NCBI GenBank assembly: GCA_963923025.1
Contig: CAWUKV010000004.1
Coordinates: 1 to 64,000 of the forward strand
Length of the DNA: 64,000 nt
Origin: CAWUKV01 sp963923025
Lineage (GTDB): Bacteria; Cyanobacteriota; Cyanobacteriia; Phormidesmidales; Phormidesmidaceae
Reading direction: 5' to 3'
Below are positions 27,432-35,680 of this stretch, in pieces. The translations under genes and the position numbers were made by a program. Under the pieces are notes generated by a model, which saw only the letters and a program-made list of their open reading frames with translations, ran no database searches and was not told the origin of the DNA. Position 1 is the stretch's first letter, and each line of letters begins with the position of its first letter.

Positions 27432-27938
27432 CGTCTACCCATACGATGTTATGCAATGGCGCTTATTGACAGATGCACCGTTCACATCTGTAGAGCAAGC
27501 TCAGCTTATTGAAGTTTCTATTGGCAGCTCCCATTAACCGGTTGCTTCAAAAATCCATGTTTAGGGGATCCGTAGACCTACTGAAAAATCATCAAAAAAA
27601 ATCAGGACAATTCATAGGCTATTCACACACACTGGGGACTAGTTTAAAGTTAGTCCCAACTAACGGCTATCTATGGGGCAGGTTAACGCTTGAGCTGTGT
27701 AAGTTATTCAAGAGAACGCATCTCCGAAATTTAGGCAGCTTTGCGTAGCTCCTAGCTGCTGTTAGAACGATGGCAATCATGCTTGAGACATCAGACATCA
27801 ATGAGTCTACGAGCATTCAAGGGTCGGGGCATGTATCTTCTCAAAGGCAAACGCAACACCGATTAGATGACGTCTTCCCAACAAAGACCAGGTGAGTTCC
27901 TTTGAGGAATACCTTTTCTGAAGTTCTTGACTAAAACA
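27432..27938. other. intergenic region with a small hairpin
   Basis: About 500 bases. The hairpin GGGACTA (27635-27641) / TAGTCCC (27651-27657) has a nine-base loop and lies 200 bp after the GT2 stop. A 79-codon frame at 27509-27748 begins with TTG, has no ribosome-binding site and resembles nothing I know, so it is not called. The promoter for the PEP-CTERM gene should lie in the last 150 bases. Confidence 0.4.
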
Positions 27939-28613
27939 ATGAAGCAACCTTTTGCAAAATTCACAGCCGTCCTGGTTACGGCTGCAGGCTTTAGCCTGAT
28001 CCCTTTTGACTCCGCTGAAGCGGCACTCATTCGCTTTTCGTACCAGTTCGATAACGGCATCGGTAACGTAACCGGTACAGTTGAGGGGGACGTTGGAGCC
28101 GATGGCTTCAGCGTTACTAACCTCAGTAACCTGGATGCGACATTTACCGGGCTTAACCAGGATGCCGATCCTAGTAACGATGTCACCTTTGACGTCGTTC
28201 TTGATACCCCTAACCCTATTTTCAGCCTGACACGTATTGTCGATCCGATTACGTTGGATGCCGTTAGCCCCACCATCAACTCTATTGAAGAGTCTGTTGG
28301 TGACGGAGGCGACCCAGACGGTCCCAACGTTCTCTTCTCATTCAGCAATGTAGATTTCAACGCACCAGGGTTCACTCCCGGGCCTGAAGGAATTGTTACG
28401 TTCTTTGTCAACTCCTTCGCTCGTAACGATGAACAACGGGCTAATGTCGCTGGGTTTACCCCCGACGTAGGGGCGGGCTCCTTTGGTACATTCAGTGCCG
28501 AGCTTGTTCCTGACGACAGTGGGACAAGCGTTCCTGAACCAACCACCGTTCTTGGCACGCTAGTGGTAGCCGGTGCCCTTGCACCTCGCTTTATGAAGCG
28601 TCGCGCTGCCTAG
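27939..28613 (+). CDS. PEP-CTERM-sorted exported protein
   Basis: A 224-residue protein from the ATG at 27939; a TTG at 27927 is possible. An N-terminal signal peptide (KFTAVLVTAAGFSLIPFDSA, cleavage near AEA) leads into a beta-rich extracellular region with many Asp/Asn/Gly turns (for example GNVTGTVEGDVGADGFSVTN). The C-terminus VPEPTTVLGTLVVAGAL followed by an Arg/Lys-rich end (MKRRAA) is the PEP-CTERM sorting signal. Such proteins are processed by exosortase at the cell surface in bacteria that make exopolysaccharide (family knowledge). No exosortase is in the window. It could be a substrate or partner of the nearby glycan machinery (inference). Confidence 0.9.
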   Translation: MKQPFAKFTAVLVTAAGFSLIPFDSAEAALIRFSYQFDNGIGNVTGTVEGDVGADGFSVTNLSNLDATFTGLNQDADPSNDVTFDVVLDTPNPIFSLTRIVDPITLDAVSPTINSIEESVGDGGDPDGPNVLFSFSNVDFNAPGFTPGPEGIVTFFVNSFARNDEQRANVAGFTPDVGAGSFGTFSAELVPDDSGTSVPEPTTVLGTLVVAGALAPRFMKRRAA

Positions 28614-28667
28614 TCATAGGCACAACACACGTTTTAATAACCGTGCTGTAGAAGCATCGCTAAGTCG

Positions 28668-28713
28668 CACCGCAACAGTTTTGGGCCTAAGTGGGCCAGT
28701 AACTGTTGCGGTG
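28668..28713. terminator. 13-bp perfect hairpin between convergent genes
   Basis: CACCGCAACAGTT (28668-28680) pairs perfectly with AACTGTTGCGGTG (28701-28713) around a 20-base loop that itself contains two GGCC boxes. It sits between the PEP-CTERM gene and the converging cyclase gene, 28 bp before the cyclase stop. There is no long U run on either side, so it is a likely two-way terminator or mRNA-stabilising hairpin rather than a classic intrinsic terminator. Confidence 0.65.
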
Positions 28714-28741
28714 TATCAGTTTGAGCGGAAGTAAACGTAGC

Positions 28742-30886
28742 CTACTTGCGCTCAAACTGCCAGGCTCCGTCCCAATCTTTGCCGGGGGGCGCTTGCAGAA
28801 ACTGCTGACAGCGATCACAGTACACCTCAGCCGCGAGATCGCAGGGATAGCAATGAAGTATTTTGGTAAACATCTCCGCTGCTAGCTCAAAGGATTGCTG
28901 CTGGTAGTACTGTCGCCCTTGGTGGTATAGCTCCACCCACTCCTGCTGAGGGCAAACGGACGTTTCTGACCGTAGACCCAATAGCTCATAGATATAGACG
29001 GGCTGCGTTTTACCTTTAACCCTGACGTAGTCCAGCTCACGCACCCAGACATCATCTTTGCAAAGCTGGTAGGTGTGTTCGCTGATTAAGATGCCGCAGC
29101 CGTAGTACTTGGTCAGACTCTCTAGCCGAGCCGTAAGGTTCACGCCATCACCAATAGCAGTAAACTCCATGCGCTTGCTGGAACCAATATTGCCAGTGAC
29201 TACATGGTCGGAGTTGATCGCCATGCCAATGTCAATGGTAGGACGCCCCTGTTCCTGCTGCTGCTGATTAAACTGACCCAGGGCTCGCTGCATGTTGAGC
29301 GCAGTTTTTACCGCCCGGTAGGCATGGTCCGACTGGGCAACGGGGGAACCAAAGATAGCCATAATGGCATCCCCGATGAATTTATCCAGCGTGCCCTGCT
29401 GCTCAAAAATCACGTCCACCATGATTTCGAAATAGGCATTGAGCAGCTCAACCACCTTTTCAGGGGGCATTTGTTCGCTCAGACGGGTGTAGCCCCGGAT
29501 ATCGGCAAATAAGATTGAGACATACTGACGGGCACCGCCAACGGTGGTTTTGCCAGTGCCCAACAGCTCCTCAGCTAAGTCCTGACTGAGGTAGCGATAC
29601 ATGGTGGTCCGCAGCGTTTCGCTTTCTCGCAGTGCCAGCTCTGCTTGTTGGCGCTCGGTAATGTCCTGCACCGTACCGGTGATTCGCAGGGGCTCTACCT
29701 GGACTTGTTCACTAACAATTCGTTCTACACCGTCGGGCAGCTGTAGCCTGTAGTCCAATGCGTAGGACTGCTGTTGGTCTATGGCATGGGTCCAGGCATT
29801 GGCAACGCGATCTCGATCTAGCGGATGCACCCGCTGCAAAAATAAACTACGGCTGGGCTCAACGGCGGGCGTATAGCCTAACAGCTGATAAAGCTGGTTT
29901 GACCATTTCAGCCGCTGCCCCTCCTGATCCCAGTTACCGAGGCGGGCAATGGCCTGGGCATTGCGCAAGCTGGCCTCGCTGCGAACCAGCTTTGCCTCGC
30001 TCTGTTCTCGCTCGGTCACCACCACCGCCAGCACCAGTGCCGTCACACTGACAACGGCAATGTAGGCTTGCAACAGCAAAATGGCTTCGTTGAGGTTGCC
30101 GTCCACCTTGGTAATAAAGGGTCCACCTCGATAAACGGCCCCCACCACAGCAATAACGGATACCAAAAAGCAGGACAGCGCACTGCCCTGTAGCCCCAGC
30201 CGCAGCGCCGCCCAAACCACAAAGGGAAACGGCAAATATTCCAATGGGTACTGCGAAATTGCACTCCCCGGCTGTGACCCAAAGACAACCCCGCTCATGG
30301 CCACGACTAGCCCTAAGCACAAACACAGCTCCAAACTCCAAGGCTGTTGTACGCCAAACCGTCCGGTCCGCTTGCGCCCCAGCAACAGCATCGGCGTCAG
30401 CACCAAGATCCCCATGCCGTCTCCGAGCCAAATCAGCGCGACGTTTTGGAGCAGGCTGCTGAGGGGAACCAGGCCGGTAAAGTAACCCACTGCCGTGCTG
30501 TAGACGGCATTAACCCAGGGTGTCACTAGCACGCCCCAAGCTAAAAAAGCGAGTAGCTCCGATAGCTGCCACGACCGCACCTGTAGCTGGCGATCGCGCA
30601 GTAACTGACTCCCCACCCAAGCCTGCAAAGGACTGCCCAAGCTCACCAAAATCGCCGTTGGTAATGCCAACTGGGCCGACAGCGCCACCGCAATCGTACC
30701 CAGGGCAACCCCTGGCCACAGCCGTCGCTGCCAAATCAGCGCCGCCAAAGCAATGCCAGCAGGGGGCCATAGCGGTGAGGCGGCCGCTTCCAAATTCAGC
30801 GCTATCATCGACAGCCGAGCTGCTAGGAAGTAAACCAGAGCCAGCCCGCCAACTTGAAACAGGTAGGTGCGTTGTTGCGATCGCAT
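28742..30886 (-). CDS. MASE1-PAS adenylate/guanylate cyclase
   Basis: A 714-residue membrane sensor-cyclase from the ATG at 30886 (MRSQQRTYLFQ). A TTG at 30958 adds 24 residues and is less likely. Residues about 5-285 are a MASE1 sensor with roughly eight membrane helices (SPLWPPAGIALAALIW is typical). A PAS domain follows at about 305-415 (LGNWDQEGQRLKWSNQLYQL, ending ITGTVQDITERQQAE). The class III cyclase catalytic domain is at about 455-640: VSILFADIRGYTRLSEQMP and KFIGDAIMAIFGSP give the two metal-binding Asp, and FTAIGDGVNLTARLE the nucleotide-binding segment with the catalytic Asn/Arg. The last 60 residues contain CYPC and CDRC pairs. It makes cAMP or cGMP in response to an unknown signal. 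Confidence 0.9.
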   Translation of the reverse strand: MRSQQRTYLFQVGGLALVYFLAARLSMIALNLEAAASPLWPPAGIALAALIWQRRLWPGVALGTIAVALSAQLALPTAILVSLGSPLQAWVGSQLLRDRQLQVRSWQLSELLAFLAWGVLVTPWVNAVYSTAVGYFTGLVPLSSLLQNVALIWLGDGMGILVLTPMLLLGRKRTGRFGVQQPWSLELCLCLGLVVAMSGVVFGSQPGSAISQYPLEYLPFPFVVWAALRLGLQGSALSCFLVSVIAVVGAVYRGGPFITKVDGNLNEAILLLQAYIAVVSVTALVLAVVVTEREQSEAKLVRSEASLRNAQAIARLGNWDQEGQRLKWSNQLYQLLGYTPAVEPSRSLFLQRVHPLDRDRVANAWTHAIDQQQSYALDYRLQLPDGVERIVSEQVQVEPLRITGTVQDITERQQAELALRESETLRTTMYRYLSQDLAEELLGTGKTTVGGARQYVSILFADIRGYTRLSEQMPPEKVVELLNAYFEIMVDVIFEQQGTLDKFIGDAIMAIFGSPVAQSDHAYRAVKTALNMQRALGQFNQQQQEQGRPTIDIGMAINSDHVVTGNIGSSKRMEFTAIGDGVNLTARLESLTKYYGCGILISEHTYQLCKDDVWVRELDYVRVKGKTQPVYIYELLGLRSETSVCPQQEWVELYHQGRQYYQQQSFELAAEMFTKILHCYPCDLAAEVYCDRCQQFLQAPPGKDWDGAWQFERK

Positions 30887-31131
30887 AGGTCGCCCGTGAT
30901 TCTGAAGCCGCCAACTCAAAATAGCCGCTCCGACAAAGTGCGTCCCTAAAGTGCCCAAACGGGCTGCCTCTCACCCCTTCTTAGCGAGATGGCACCTGTC
31001 AAAAAACAGCGGGTGAATCCCATTCAGCAACCTATCAGAATTTTTTTATACGTCTTTCAGTCGTGGGTCAGGGCGGGTTCAGCTGAGTTTTGCAGACTTC
31101 AAATCATGAAGCTCGTATCTAGGAGACTCTT

Positions 31132-31299
31132 ATGACTCGCGTTCTCTTGACCACACTGCCCCTTGTCCTCGCCTTGACTGCCAGCGCAGCACAAGCGAAT
31201 CCGGTTGCTTCACCAGCTCAACCGTTGAATGGACAAACCCAAGCGGTTAACAATCCCAAAGATACGGCTGGCACGGTTTGGGATGTACGCCCGTTTTAA
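31132..31299 (+). CDS. 55-residue secreted peptide, hypothetical
   Basis: A small gene with a strong ribosome-binding site (AGGAG, six bases before ATG). The product begins MTRVLLTTLPLVLALTASAA followed by QANPVAS, a clear signal peptide with cleavage near AQA-NP. This leaves a mature peptide of about 33 residues (polar, Asn/Gln/Pro-rich, ending TVWDVRPF). It lies 121 bp before the thioredoxin gene on the same strand and 245 bp from the divergent cyclase. The coding evidence is the ribosome-binding site plus the signal peptide. I know no family for it. Confidence 0.68.
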   Translation: MTRVLLTTLPLVLALTASAAQANPVASPAQPLNGQTQAVNNPKDTAGTVWDVRPF

Positions 31300-31343
31300 C
31301 CTACCGGCACCGAACCGAATGATTGCCCGCCCCCGTAACCCCT

Positions 31344-31378
31344 TATACTGCTGAGCAAGACCTAGCGATCGCGCTAGG
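31344..31378 (+). promoter_or_regulatory. possible trxA promoter and HIP1 palindrome
   Basis: TATACT at 31344-31349 would be a good -10 element, with a weak -35-like TTGCCC at 31323. Just downstream, CCTAGCG-ATCG-CGCTAGG (31361-31378) is a perfect 7-bp stem built around a HIP1 octamer. It lies 43 bp upstream of the thioredoxin start. The promoter is inferred from consensus likeness; the palindrome is directly visible. Confidence 0.33.
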
Positions 31379-31420
31379 CCCATTCTCACCATCAATCCTT
31401 GAGCCGCCTGGAGACCAACC

Positions 31421-31747
31421 ATGGGTACAGCCACCTACATCAAAGACGAAGCCGAATTCGACACGCTTCTGAAAGAGCAGTCGCTGATGGTGGTCGACTG
31501 CACCGCGTCTTGGTGTGGTCCCTGCAAGCTAGTTGCCCCGCTGATGGATCAGCTGGCTGAAGCCTACGACGGTCGGGTCAGTGTCTTTAAGCTCGACCTC
31601 GATGCCAACAAGCCGGTTGCCAAACGGTTCGGCATCAAAAGCATTCCCGCCGTTATGTACTTCAAAGACGGTGAACTTCAACAAACCGTCATTGGTGCGA
31701 AGCCCTACAATACCTTCGCTGAAGCCACAGACAGTTTGCTGGCATAG
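31421..31747 (+). CDS. trxA: thioredoxin
   Basis: A full-length 108-residue thioredoxin. DCTASWCGPCKLVAPLMDQL contains the WCGPCK redox centre, GIKSIPAVMYFKDGEL has the cis-proline opposite the active site, and the fold ends normally at residue 108. Such proteins reduce disulfides in cytoplasmic targets using thioredoxin reductase or ferredoxin-thioredoxin reductase (family knowledge). The ATG follows GAGACCAACC. Cyanobacteria have several thioredoxin types, and the exact type is not certain. A strong terminator-like structure follows. Confidence 0.94.
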   Translation: MGTATYIKDEAEFDTLLKEQSLMVVDCTASWCGPCKLVAPLMDQLAEAYDGRVSVFKLDLDANKPVAKRFGIKSIPAVMYFKDGELQQTVIGAKPYNTFAEATDSLLA

Positions 31748-31758
31748 CCTTACGATCT

Positions 31759-31858
31759 AAAGGCAGAAGCATGACGTCAAAAGGCAGAAGAATCCTTGAT
31801 GAGCCAAAGGTTTCATTCTGCCCTTTGTTTTTTTATTTGCCCTTTGACGTCTGCCTTT
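31759..31858. terminator. nested bidirectional terminator-like inverted repeats
   Basis: Three concentric stems lie between the converging thioredoxin gene and the 94-aa gene. The outer stem is AAAGGCAGA (31759-31767) with TCTGCCTTT (31850-31858). The middle stem is GACGTCAAA (31773-31781) with TTTGACGTC (31843-31851, sharing two bases with the outer arm). The inner stem is GGCAGAA (31783-31789) with TTCTGCC (31816-31822), followed by CTTTGTTTTTTT. The inner hairpin plus U run is a good intrinsic terminator for trxA. Confidence 0.75.
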
Positions 31859-31863
31859 CTGCA

Positions 31864-32148
31864 TCAGGCTAACGTCAAAAACTCTACAGACGGCGTCAGC
31901 GGATCTTTCACCAAGCCAATGCCGCCGTAACCCCAGCGGGACAGCAGCGTTTTAAGCTGACCTCCGGCCACCGACTCCACAGAAAATTGGTCTGCCAGGG
32001 TGGCCGCGTGCTGATTGACGTAGGTTAGCGCCTCATGGTCAGCGGCAAACAGCATTAAAAACCCCTGTCCCTCTTCTTGTCGGGGCCGAGCAGCTAAGTA
32101 TTGACCGTCTCGCTTGGACCGCAGCACGTAGTAAGTCTGGGAAAACAT
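31864..32148 (-). CDS. conserved cyanobacterial hypothetical protein
   Basis: A 94-residue soluble protein starting MFSQTYYVLRSKRDGQYLAA. The pattern (YYVLRS.xDGQYL.AR...., a central LLFAADHEALTYVNQHA, then FSVESVAGGQLKTLLSRWGY followed by GGIGLVKDPL) is one I associate with small cyanobacterial proteins of unknown function; this is recall, not a search. There are no membrane helices, signal or cysteines. It converges on trxA across the nested hairpins and is followed upstream by the orphan ABC permease block. Confidence 0.75.
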   Translation of the reverse strand: MFSQTYYVLRSKRDGQYLAARPRQEEGQGFLMLFAADHEALTYVNQHAATLADQFSVESVAGGQLKTLLSRWGYGGIGLVKDPLTPSVEFLTLA

Positions 32149-32252
32149 GGCTCTACTCCGCAGCTTGTTTGTCCATTAACCTATCGCGTTCATCGTGGGG
32201 TGGGAAAAATTAGAAGGAAGAAAACGGAAGTCAGTAGTTACTGCCCGACAAT

Positions 32253-32687
32253 CTAATACCGCCCGTTGTACTCGCGAAACACGTACATATTAATTGCCGC
32301 GACAACGAAGCAAATGATAAACATCAGCACGCGGATGCCGTAGATGGGCTCGTCGATTAGTCGTCCGTTGGCGAAGATGGGCGTGAAGGATGGCTCCATC
32401 TTTGCTAGCAAGAACCCTGCGGTGAACGCGGCGATGGTGGAGCTAGCCTGACTGAAGTTTTTCAGCTCGTGGCTGGTATTGGGCGAAACCAGGAAGCCTA
32501 CTAGCCAGCCTGCGGCCCAGCCCGTCACGCTGATCAGAACAGTTTGGGCAAACCCCGGATCGCCCAGCTCGCCGTGGACCCGAGCAGCAAGCCACAGCAC
32601 CCCTGCAAAGACAACAAAACCAACCAGTAGGCCACTGTAAGAACGCAGGGGGTACATAGAGAAGAAATCGAGAGTGGGAACCGCCAA
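32253..32687 (-). CDS. membrane protein, four predicted helices
   Basis: A 144-residue integral membrane protein. Hydrophobic segments fall at about 18-35 (GLLVGFVVFAGVLWLAA), 48-67 (TVLISVTGWAAGWLVGFLVS), 82-96 (STIAAFTAGFLLAKM) and 118-136 (IRVLMFIICFVVAAINMYVF). The annotated start is a TTG; an ATG ten codons later (32657) is equally possible, and neither has a good ribosome-binding site. It lies 24 bp after the ABC permease gene, so it is probably co-transcribed. No family was recognised. Confidence 0.68.
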   Translation of the reverse strand: MAVPTLDFFSMYPLRSYSGLLVGFVVFAGVLWLAARVHGELGDPGFAQTVLISVTGWAAGWLVGFLVSPNTSHELKNFSQASSTIAAFTAGFLLAKMEPSFTPIFANGRLIDEPIYGIRVLMFIICFVVAAINMYVFREYNGRY

Positions 32688-32711
32688 AACCGAGAGCCGC
32701 TCAGCCTGCCG

Positions 32712-33794
32712 TTAGTTGATTTTGGACAGCTTAATGCGCGGGTCCACAAACGACAGGGTCAGATCAGCCAGCAAGTTACCAATGATCAACATCGTCGCCC
32801 CCATCATCAAACTCGCCATAATCAGGTACAGGTCCTGAGACTGAACCGCTTGTAGGGTGAGCTTGCCCAAACCGGGCCAGCTAAAGAACGTTTCGATGAT
32901 GAAGGAGCCGCTTAGCAAACTGGCAAACTCAAACCCCAAGATAGTAATGAGTGGATTGATCGCATTGCGCAACGCGTGGGTGTAAATCACCCGATCCTCG
33001 GGCAGTCCCTTGGCTCGAGCTGTTTGAATGTAGTCTTGGCGTAGCACGTCCAATAGCTGCCCGCGCATTAGTCGCTGAAGCCCTGCAAAGCTGGTAACGC
33101 TCAACGCCAGCGACGGCAAAATTAAGTGCCAACCCACGTCTAGCATTTTGCCCAACCAATTCAGGTCGTCATGGAAAACGCTGGTGCGTCCGCCCACTGG
33201 AAACAGCGGCGCGGTCAGCTGGGCAAAGAACAGTAGCAACAGACCGGTAATGATAGTCGGGAAGCCCTGCCCGGTATAGCTCAGCACGCGCAAAACGCGG
33301 TCAACGGGCTGATTCTGACGGACAGCACTAACAATACCTAAAGGCACCGCGATCGCCCAGGTAATCACAATCGAGGCAAAGGACAGCAGAATGGTATTGG
33401 GCACCCGCTCGGCCAAGATTTCAGCGGCGGGGCGTTGGTAGGCAAAGCTGATGCCAAAGTTAAAGTGGCGCACCACCTGCCACAGCCAACGAAAGTATTG
33501 CTCCCACACGGGCCGGTCCAGACCAAACTGACTTTCGAGCTGCTGCAGGGTCTCCGGCGAAATCTGCGGATTCTGCCGCTGGGCGGCCAGAAAATCCCCC
33601 GGAGCCAAATCGATAATAAAGAAGCTTAGGGCCGAGGCCAGCAGCAGCGTCAGCAACGCCTGCAACAGCCGCTTGACAATATACAGCGTCGTCTCACTGG
33701 TCGCCAACAGCCTTAGCCGGTCAACGGCGTTCATGGCCCGCGAAGACTCGGGCGGCTCTGAGGGCTGCAAGGGATTTTCAGGCGCGGTAGTCAT
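32712..33794 (-). CDS. ABC transporter permease, DppB/OppB type
   Basis: A 360-residue inner-membrane permease of the peptide/nickel importer class. A single N-terminal helix (LYIVKRLLQALLTLLLASAL) is followed by a periplasmic segment with QLESQFGLDRPVWEQYFRWL, as in DppB/OppB. A five-helix BPD_transp_1 domain then carries LQRLMRGQLLDVLRQDYIQT then ARAKGLPEDRVIYTHALRNA, which is the EAA loop that docks the ATPase. No DppC partner, ATPase or solute-binding protein is adjacent, which is normal for scattered cyanobacterial transporters. It lies 61 bp after apt. Confidence 0.92.
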   Translation of the reverse strand: MTTAPENPLQPSEPPESSRAMNAVDRLRLLATSETTLYIVKRLLQALLTLLLASALSFFIIDLAPGDFLAAQRQNPQISPETLQQLESQFGLDRPVWEQYFRWLWQVVRHFNFGISFAYQRPAAEILAERVPNTILLSFASIVITWAIAVPLGIVSAVRQNQPVDRVLRVLSYTGQGFPTIITGLLLLFFAQLTAPLFPVGGRTSVFHDDLNWLGKMLDVGWHLILPSLALSVTSFAGLQRLMRGQLLDVLRQDYIQTARAKGLPEDRVIYTHALRNAINPLITILGFEFASLLSGSFIIETFFSWPGLGKLTLQAVQSQDLYLIMASLMMGATMLIIGNLLADLTLSFVDPRIKLSKIN

Positions 33795-33855
33795 AGGTCA
33801 AACGTTACGGTTTGGGGCGTTGACAGGTGAAGTTCTAGCAGTTGCTGCTGCGGGT

Positions 33856-34371
33856 TTAGTACTGAAGCAGCACACTGATGGGTACAGCCTCTGGCAGCCG
33901 CTGCCTGCCGCCCAAATCGTTTAACTCAATCACAAAACTAAAGCCAGCCAGGGTTGCGCCCGTCTGCTGGATCAGCGCCGCCGTTGCTGCGGCAGTTCCG
34001 CCCGTAGCCAGCAGGTCGTCTACAACCAGTACCGTACTGCCCTTGGGTAATGCATCCTGATGCACCTCTAACGAATCTGTGCCGTACTCCAAGTCGTATT
34101 CAACCTGATGAACCGCAGCCGGTAGCTTACCGGCCTTACGCACCGGCACAAATCCACAGCCCAGCTTGTAGGCCAGCGGCATGCCAAAAATAAAGCCCCG
34201 AGACTCGATACCCGCCACATAGTCTGGCTTAGCTGCGGGCAGCGTCTCCGCCATTTGGTCGATGGCGTGCTGCAGTCCATCCGGCTCGCTGAGCAGCGTA
34301 GTAATGTCCCGAAACAGAATGCCGGGTTTGGGAAAGTCTGGAATGTCTCGAATTAGCGATTTGAGGTCCAT
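33856..34371 (-). CDS. apt: adenine phosphoribosyltransferase
   Basis: A 171-residue enzyme of normal family length. It converts adenine plus PRPP to AMP (purine salvage, cytoplasm). The start MDLKSLIRDIPDFPKPGILF, then FRDITTLL, is the classic Apt N-terminus. GIESRGFIFGMPLAYKLGCG and VPVRKAGKLPAAV are the substrate-binding blocks. VLVVDDLLATGGTAAA at about residues 120-135 is the PRPP-binding loop. It sits between corA and the ABC permease on the same strand with gaps of 77 and 61 bp. Confidence 0.95.
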   Translation of the reverse strand: MDLKSLIRDIPDFPKPGILFRDITTLLSEPDGLQHAIDQMAETLPAAKPDYVAGIESRGFIFGMPLAYKLGCGFVPVRKAGKLPAAVHQVEYDLEYGTDSLEVHQDALPKGSTVLVVDDLLATGGTAAATAALIQQTGATLAGFSFVIELNDLGGRQRLPEAVPISVLLQY

Positions 34372-34448
34372 ATTGTCGCTACTGGTTTCGATAGCCGGTG
34401 GGGTCCGCCCTATTCTAGCCCCAGACTGCCCGATCGCTAGCCCGATAT

Positions 34449-35600
34449 CTAGCCCGATATATTTTCAAACCAGCCCTGCCGCCAGAAGTACAGCGTCAAT
34501 CCGCCCGCCATTGCCAGCATTACCAGCCAGCATAGTGGGTAGCCCCAATAAGCATTGAGTTCTGGCATATTCCAGGGCGATGTGGCGGGGTTAAAGTTCA
34601 TACCGTACACCCCGGCGATGAAGGTGAGGGGAATAAAGATAGAGGAGATCACCGTCAGCGTCTTCATCACCTCATTCATGCGGTTGCTCACCGAGGACAG
34701 GTAAACATCCATCAAAGTGGAGGTCAGCTCTCGGTAAGTCTCAACAATATCTAATACCTGAACGGCGTGGTCATAGCAGTCGTGCAGGTATACCCGCACC
34801 TCATCACTGATCAATTCGCTGTCTTCGCGCATCAGGCCGTTGATGGCGTTGCGCTGGGGCCAAATTGAGCGGCGTAGGGTCATCAGGTCGCGGCGCACCT
34901 GGTAAATTTTCTGCACGGTCTGCCGCGTTGGTCGAAAGATCACCTCGTCTTCCAGGTCTTCAATATATTCGCCGTAGGCTTCAAGAATGGGAAAAAAGCC
35001 ATCCACAATGGCATCGAGCAAGCTGTAGGCCAGGTAGTCGGACTTTTTTTCTCTGATCAGGCCCCGGTTGTAGCGGATGCGATCGCGCACCGGGTCAAAG
35101 CAGTCCACATGGGGCTCCTCCTGCACCGTCAGCAGATACCCCTGCCCCAGCACAAAGCTCACCTGTTCGCTCTCGAACCCCAACTCGTCCTGTTTCAGCA
35201 CGACCATGCGAGCAATGATCACAATTTGATGATCGTAGGGCTCAACCTTGGGCCGCTGGGGCACGTTGACCACATCTTCTAAGACCAGCGGGTGCAGATG
35301 AAACACATCACCCATCTGCCGCAGTACCGCCTCGCTGCCCAGCCCCTGCACATCCAACCAGGCCACAGAGTCAGATTCTAAGTAGGGCAAACAATCGGCA
35401 GGGAACTGGGGTGTTTTGTAGGTTGCTCTGCCCGGCTGGTAGTCAATCAGCACCAAATTGGGTGGGATGGCATCCGGCTCAATCACCAGCGTGCCGGGTA
35501 GGCTACCAACCTCGTCATAGTGATAATCCCAGTGGCGGCGCTCCTCTTCCTCAACCTGCTCCGGCAGCTGAGTGGGCGGACGTAGACCTGTTTTGCTCAT
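34449..35600 (-). CDS. corA: CorA-family magnesium/cobalt transporter
   Basis: A 383-residue protein from the ATG at 35600; a GTG at 35627 is also possible. The N-terminal cytoplasmic part contains VAWLDVQGLGSEAVLRQMGD then FHLHPLVLEDVVNVPQRPKV, typical of CorA. A long helical region leads to two C-terminal membrane helices, with the diagnostic loop VYGMNFNP (YGMNF selectivity filter) between them and the basic C-terminal end. It is a pentameric inner-membrane Mg2+ channel by family knowledge. It is divergent from the M23 peptidase gene across an 80-bp gap. Confidence 0.94.
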   Translation of the reverse strand: MSKTGLRPPTQLPEQVEEEERRHWDYHYDEVGSLPGTLVIEPDAIPPNLVLIDYQPGRATYKTPQFPADCLPYLESDSVAWLDVQGLGSEAVLRQMGDVFHLHPLVLEDVVNVPQRPKVEPYDHQIVIIARMVVLKQDELGFESEQVSFVLGQGYLLTVQEEPHVDCFDPVRDRIRYNRGLIREKKSDYLAYSLLDAIVDGFFPILEAYGEYIEDLEDEVIFRPTRQTVQKIYQVRRDLMTLRRSIWPQRNAINGLMREDSELISDEVRVYLHDCYDHAVQVLDIVETYRELTSTLMDVYLSSVSNRMNEVMKTLTVISSIFIPLTFIAGVYGMNFNPATSPWNMPELNAYWGYPLCWLVMLAMAGGLTLYFWRQGWFENISG

Positions 35601-35680
35601 GGTGTGGGTAAACGAAAGATAACTCACCTGCTACACTGCCGCTAAACCCGCACACTTTCAACAACTATCGACATACCCCA

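Noticed and set aside
27509..27748. 79-codon plus-strand frame
   Set aside because: Begins with TTG without a ribosome-binding site, has no similarity I can see and spans a hairpin.
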